Made by a program: the position numbers and the translations under genes | Notes under the pieces: generated by a model | The model's input: the letters and a program-made list of their open reading frames with translations, nothing else | Told to the model about the DNA's origin: nothing | Database searches by the model: none | Assembly (NCBI GenBank): GCA_964575975.1 | Contig: CAZNTU010000132.1 | Coordinates: forward strand, 1 to 15,320 | DNA: 15,320 bases | Reading direction: 5' to 3' | DNA from: G963674505 sp964575975 | Lineage (GTDB): Bacteria > Desulfobacterota > Desulfobacteria > Desulfobacterales > SKZT01 | Shown: positions 13,040 through 15,320 of the stretch, piece by piece | Numbering within the stretch: the stretch's first letter is position 1 | Layout of the letters: each line of letters starts with the position of its first letter

Positions 13040-14073
13040 TTCCCGTACTCGCGTTCTTTCAAGAAAATTTCCAGCTCTTGGATGGGAATATCTTGTATCA
13101 CAGCTTGTCCTATGTCTTCAAGGAGAATGAAATGGATGGAATCCCCCTCGCGCTTCTTGTCCTTGCCAAGAGCGTCCAGAATGGTTTCGGGTTCGATTTC
13201 GAAGGATGCGGGCAGGTTCAGTTTTTTAATCAAGTCCACGAGGCTTTCGGCCTTTTCCTTTTCCAAAAGGCCCCGCCGGACCGACAGTGCGGCGGCCATG
13301 GCCATTCCGGCGGCAACCGCTTCGCCGTGGGCGGGCTTGATTGTCTTTTCGAACGCGTGCCCGAACGTGTGGCCGAAATTGAGTTTCCGCCTCTCCCCGG
13401 ACTCCTTCTCGTCCCGGTTGACCACCCCGGCCTTGATGACCACCGAATCGTAGACGAGCCTCTCTATCGCGTCCGGGTCCAGTTTCAAGGCTTTCTCCCG
13501 GTTTTCGGCGATATAGTCGAACATCTCCCTGCTTCCGATGGCGGCGTGCTTGACGATTTCGCCGAAGCCGTTGACCAGTTCTTTTTCGGGAAGGGTTTTC
13601 AGAAGCTCCATGTCGCAGACGACGAACTCGGGCTGGCTGAAAACGCCCACCATGTTCTTGTATCCTTCGAAGTTGACGCCGTTTTTACCGCCCACGCTGG
13701 CGTCCACCTGGGACAAAAGGGTCGTCGACACGAAGCCGAACCGAACCCCCCGGAGATAGGTGGAGGCGGCGAACCCGGTTATGTCGCAAACGATTCCGCC
13801 CCCGATCCCGAGAATGAACGAAGACCTCTGTGCCCCCAGATCCACGAAAGCCGCGTAGATGTCCTTCACCGTGTCCAGGGTCTTGATCCCCTCCCCCGTG
13901 CCGATCTCGATCGTCGGGCAATCGGGAAAGGCGTTCCGGTAATGTTTCGCCACATTCGTGTCGGTAATGACGATCGTCTTTTCCGCCGGAATGTACTTCG
14001 ATACGTTTTCCAGCTTTTCTCCGACGTAGATGGAAGAATTCCTCTCGCTCCCCTTCACCTCTAGCACCTTCAT
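13024..14073 (-). CDS. aroB: 3-dehydroquinate synthase
   Basis: The protein has 349 residues, the usual family length. It converts DAHP to 3-dehydroquinate, the second shikimate-pathway step, using NAD+ and a divalent metal (usually zinc). Motifs visible are SFILGIGGGIVCDITGFAAS (glycine-rich NAD loop about 85-104), STTLLSQVDASVGGKNGVN (116-134), and metal ligands Glu172 (GFGEIVKHA), His235 (LNFGHTFGHAFE) and His249 (AHGEAVAAGM). The start at ATG 14073 is chosen because AAGGAGGT lies 9-10 bases upstream; an upstream in-frame ATG (14166) would read through an isolated CRISPR-like repeat. It follows aroF by 127 bases on the same strand. Its last codons, TTA AAA AAA TAA, form a seven-A run immediately before the stop, overlapping the start of the next gene. 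Confidence 0.97.
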   Translation of the reverse strand: MKVLEVKGSERNSSIYVGEKLENVSKYIPAEKTIVITDTNVAKHYRNAFPDCPTIEIGTGEGIKTLDTVKDIYAAFVDLGAQRSSFILGIGGGIVCDITGFAASTYLRGVRFGFVSTTLLSQVDASVGGKNGVNFEGYKNMVGVFSQPEFVVCDMELLKTLPEKELVNGFGEIVKHAAIGSREMFDYIAENREKALKLDPDAIERLVYDSVVIKAGVVNRDEKESGERRKLNFGHTFGHAFEKTIKPAHGEAVAAGMAMAAALSVRRGLLEKEKAESLVDLIKKLNLPASFEIEPETILDALGKDKKREGDSIHFILLEDIGQAVIQDIPIQELEIFLKEREYGKWLKK

Positions 14074-14102
14074 ACGGGCCGTACCTCCTTGATCGAATGT
14101 TT

Positions 14103-14134
14103 GTTTCAATCCACGCCCCGGCGCGGGGGGCGAC
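14103..14134 (-). repeat. Solitary 32-bp type I-C-like CRISPR repeat
   Basis: On the plus strand it begins GTTTCAATCCACG and ends GGGGGGCGAC. Read on the minus strand, it starts GTCGCC, forms a CGCCCC/GGGGCG stem with a 7-base loop and ends GTGGATTGAAAC. Length, stem and terminal ATTGAAAC match the common type I-C repeat, from memory differing in about one base in the loop. No second copy occurs one spacer length away on either side, so it is a lone repeat and not an array. It lies in the aroF-aroB gap, 29 bases before the aroB ATG, in the transcript sense. Confidence 0.8.
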
Positions 14135-14200
14135 ATTTGCGGACGATCAAACCTTGCGGGGCACAAAAAGTCGCGCGTCCGTTTCTTTCACTTTCGGACC

Positions 14201-15202
14201 CTACAGTATTTCGCGGATGGCCTTCACCTGTTTGCACAGCGACTCGAACTGCTCCGGGTAGAGGCTTTGAGCGCCGTCGCTCATGGCCTTTTCCGGCTCG
14301 TGGTGGACTTCCACGATCAGACCGTGGGCCTGAACGGCGACCGCCGCGCGGCTCAGCGGGATCACCTGGTCGCGCACCCCCGCCGCGTGGCTGGGATCCA
14401 CGATGATCGGGAGATGGCTCTCCTTTTGCACGTAAGGCACGGCGGAAATGTCCAGGGTGTTTCTGCTGTGCCTGACGAAAGTCCTGACGCCCCGCTCGCA
14501 CAGGATCACCTGACGGTTTCCCCCCTCGAAAATGTATTCCGCCGCCATGAGCCATTCGTCGATGGTCGCGGAGAGTCCGCGCTTGAGAAGGATCGGCTTG
14601 TGCGCCTTTCCCGCCCTTTTCAGGAGACTGAAGTTCTGCATGTTGCGGGTGCCGATCTGTACGATGTCCGCATAGTGCTCCACCAGATCGAACGTTTCGG
14701 AATCCATCACCTCGGTCACCACCGGAAGCCCGGTCTCCTCCCGGACTTTCGCCAGCACCTTGAGACCTTCCTCGCCCATGCCCTGGAACGTATAGGGCGA
14801 AGTGCGAGGCTTGTACGCGCCGCCCCGGAACATGTGGGCGCCCGCCGCCTTGATCTTTTCGGCTATGGTCAGCGCCTGCTTTTCGCTTTCCACGGCGCAC
14901 GGCCCCGCTATGATCGCCATGCCGTCTCCTCCTATGGAAACGTCTCCTACCCGAACGATCGTGTCCTCGTGCTGGAATTCCCTGCTCACCTGCTTGTATT
15001 GACGAGTGATCGGAATGGCCTCCTTCACGCCCGGCATGGAAATGAACCCCGCCGGGTCCACCGCCCCCTTGTTGTAGAGCACGCCTATGGAAACCCGGTC
15101 TCCGCCGGGAATCGGAAGAGCCGTGTATCCTCTGGACTGGATTTCTTTCACGACCGAATCGACCTGTTCCTTGGTCGCCCCTTGGCGCATGACAATCAGC
15201 AT
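14201..15202 (-). CDS. aroF: 3-deoxy-7-phosphoheptulonate (DAHP) synthase, AroAI-beta type
   Basis: The protein has 333 residues. It condenses phosphoenolpyruvate and erythrose 4-phosphate into DAHP, committing carbon to aromatic amino acids. Residues about 1-70 form a ferredoxin-like regulatory domain (MLIVMRQGATKEQVDSVVKE), as in the Thermotoga-type short enzymes, which suggests feedback control by an aromatic amino acid. The barrel carries IAGPCAVES with metal ligand Cys102, KPRTSPYTFQG (131-141), then His272 (DPSHAAG), Glu298 (IVEVHHEP) and Asp309 (MSDGAQS). ATG 15202 is chosen because AAAGGAGG lies 4-5 bases upstream; an ATG at 15235 adds 11 residues that do not fit. It is the first of an aroF-aroB-molybdenum-carrier gene string. 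Confidence 0.96.
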   Translation of the reverse strand: MLIVMRQGATKEQVDSVVKEIQSRGYTALPIPGGDRVSIGVLYNKGAVDPAGFISMPGVKEAIPITRQYKQVSREFQHEDTIVRVGDVSIGGDGMAIIAGPCAVESEKQALTIAEKIKAAGAHMFRGGAYKPRTSPYTFQGMGEEGLKVLAKVREETGLPVVTEVMDSETFDLVEHYADIVQIGTRNMQNFSLLKRAGKAHKPILLKRGLSATIDEWLMAAEYIFEGGNRQVILCERGVRTFVRHSRNTLDISAVPYVQKESHLPIIVDPSHAAGVRDQVIPLSRAAVAVQAHGLIVEVHHEPEKAMSDGAQSLYPEQFESLCKQVKAIREIL

Positions 15203-15268
15203 GATGCCTCCTTTTTTGTTTTTTATTGAACGCATTTCGAAAAGACGGTTTTCGCAAAAAAAAAGGGT

Positions 15269-15320
15269 TCATCGCGGATTTGTGGGAAAATTTTGTTCCG
15301 CCATGGCCTGGTATCTGAAA
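15269..15320 (-). CDS. Possible C-terminal end of an upstream gene
   Basis: On the minus strand one frame enters the window as FRYQAMAEQNFPTNPR and stops at 15269. The fragment is too short to identify, and another frame is also open here. It is noted only because an aromatic-biosynthesis gene upstream of aroF would be natural. Confidence 0.2.
   Translation of the reverse strand, partial: FRYQAMAEQNFPTNPR

Noticed and set aside
14103..14134. A true CRISPR array
   Set aside because: Only one repeat is present; I looked about 30-70 bases to each side for a second copy and found none. No cas genes are in the window.
14074..14166. N-terminal extension of AroB from ATG 14166
   Set aside because: The extra 31 residues are not AroB-like and would be encoded partly by the CRISPR-like repeat; AAGGAGGT sits before ATG 14073.
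14148..14200. Intrinsic terminator after aroF
   Set aside because: The GTCCG/CGGAC stem is only 5 bp with a 13-base loop, and the T-tract is seven bases away, too weak to call.
15238..15254. CGAAAA-GACGG-TTTTCG hairpin upstream of aroF as a terminator or attenuator
   Set aside because: The A-run lies on the wrong side for a minus-strand terminator, and no leader peptide rich in aromatic residues is visible.
14106..15272. 388-residue minus-strand ORF overlapping aroF
   Set aside because: It is a Gly/Arg-rich out-of-frame shadow of the clearly identified DAHP synthase.

Overview
The window looks like chromosome of an anaerobic sulfur-metabolising bacterium, most likely a Desulfobacterota-type (deltaproteobacterial) sulfate reducer or syntroph. 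The grounds are a clear adenylylsulfate reductase beta subunit (aprB), a DUF3842 / CooT-like pair at the left edge, a NifX/NifB-type protein, a GC-rich backbone with strong AGGAGG ribosome sites, and one isolated copy of a type I-C-like CRISPR repeat. The lineage is an inference from gene content.

Left part (1-4345): the tail of a DUF3842 gene overlaps a short CooT-like ORF. Then comes a visibly more AT-rich, loosely packed stretch with three apparently unrelated envelope or secreted proteins: a four-helix membrane protein, an S41-type peptidase with a PDZ domain, and a two-lobed retropepsin-like aspartic protease. The last one runs into a palindrome-rich dispersed repeat (about 3871-4163). 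Beyond it, on the other strand, lies a frameshifted ORF. This stretch reads as accessory DNA.

Middle (4346-10748): a large single-chain restriction-modification protein (Eco57I-like methylase with a putative ExK nuclease motif) lies downstream of a fumarylacetoacetate hydrolase family gene on the minus strand. Divergent from these, behind a near-consensus sigma-70 promoter and two different palindromic operator candidates, is a patatin-like lipase followed by a 4-oxalocrotonate tautomerase-like gene. A NifX-like protein with a Cys/His-rich tail follows behind its own candidate promoter and a 15-bp palindrome.

Right part (10932-15320), all on the minus strand: aroF (DAHP synthase), aroB (3-dehydroquinate synthase) and a putative molybdenum-carrier/DUF6794 fusion protein whose start overlaps the aroB stop. 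Further downstream come a monocistronic aprB with its own terminator but no aprA beside it, and a small cupin. The first two genes perform the first two steps of the shikimate pathway. The most unusual observation is a single 32-bp type I-C-like CRISPR repeat in the aroF-aroB gap, oriented with the transcript, 29 nt upstream of the aroB start codon.
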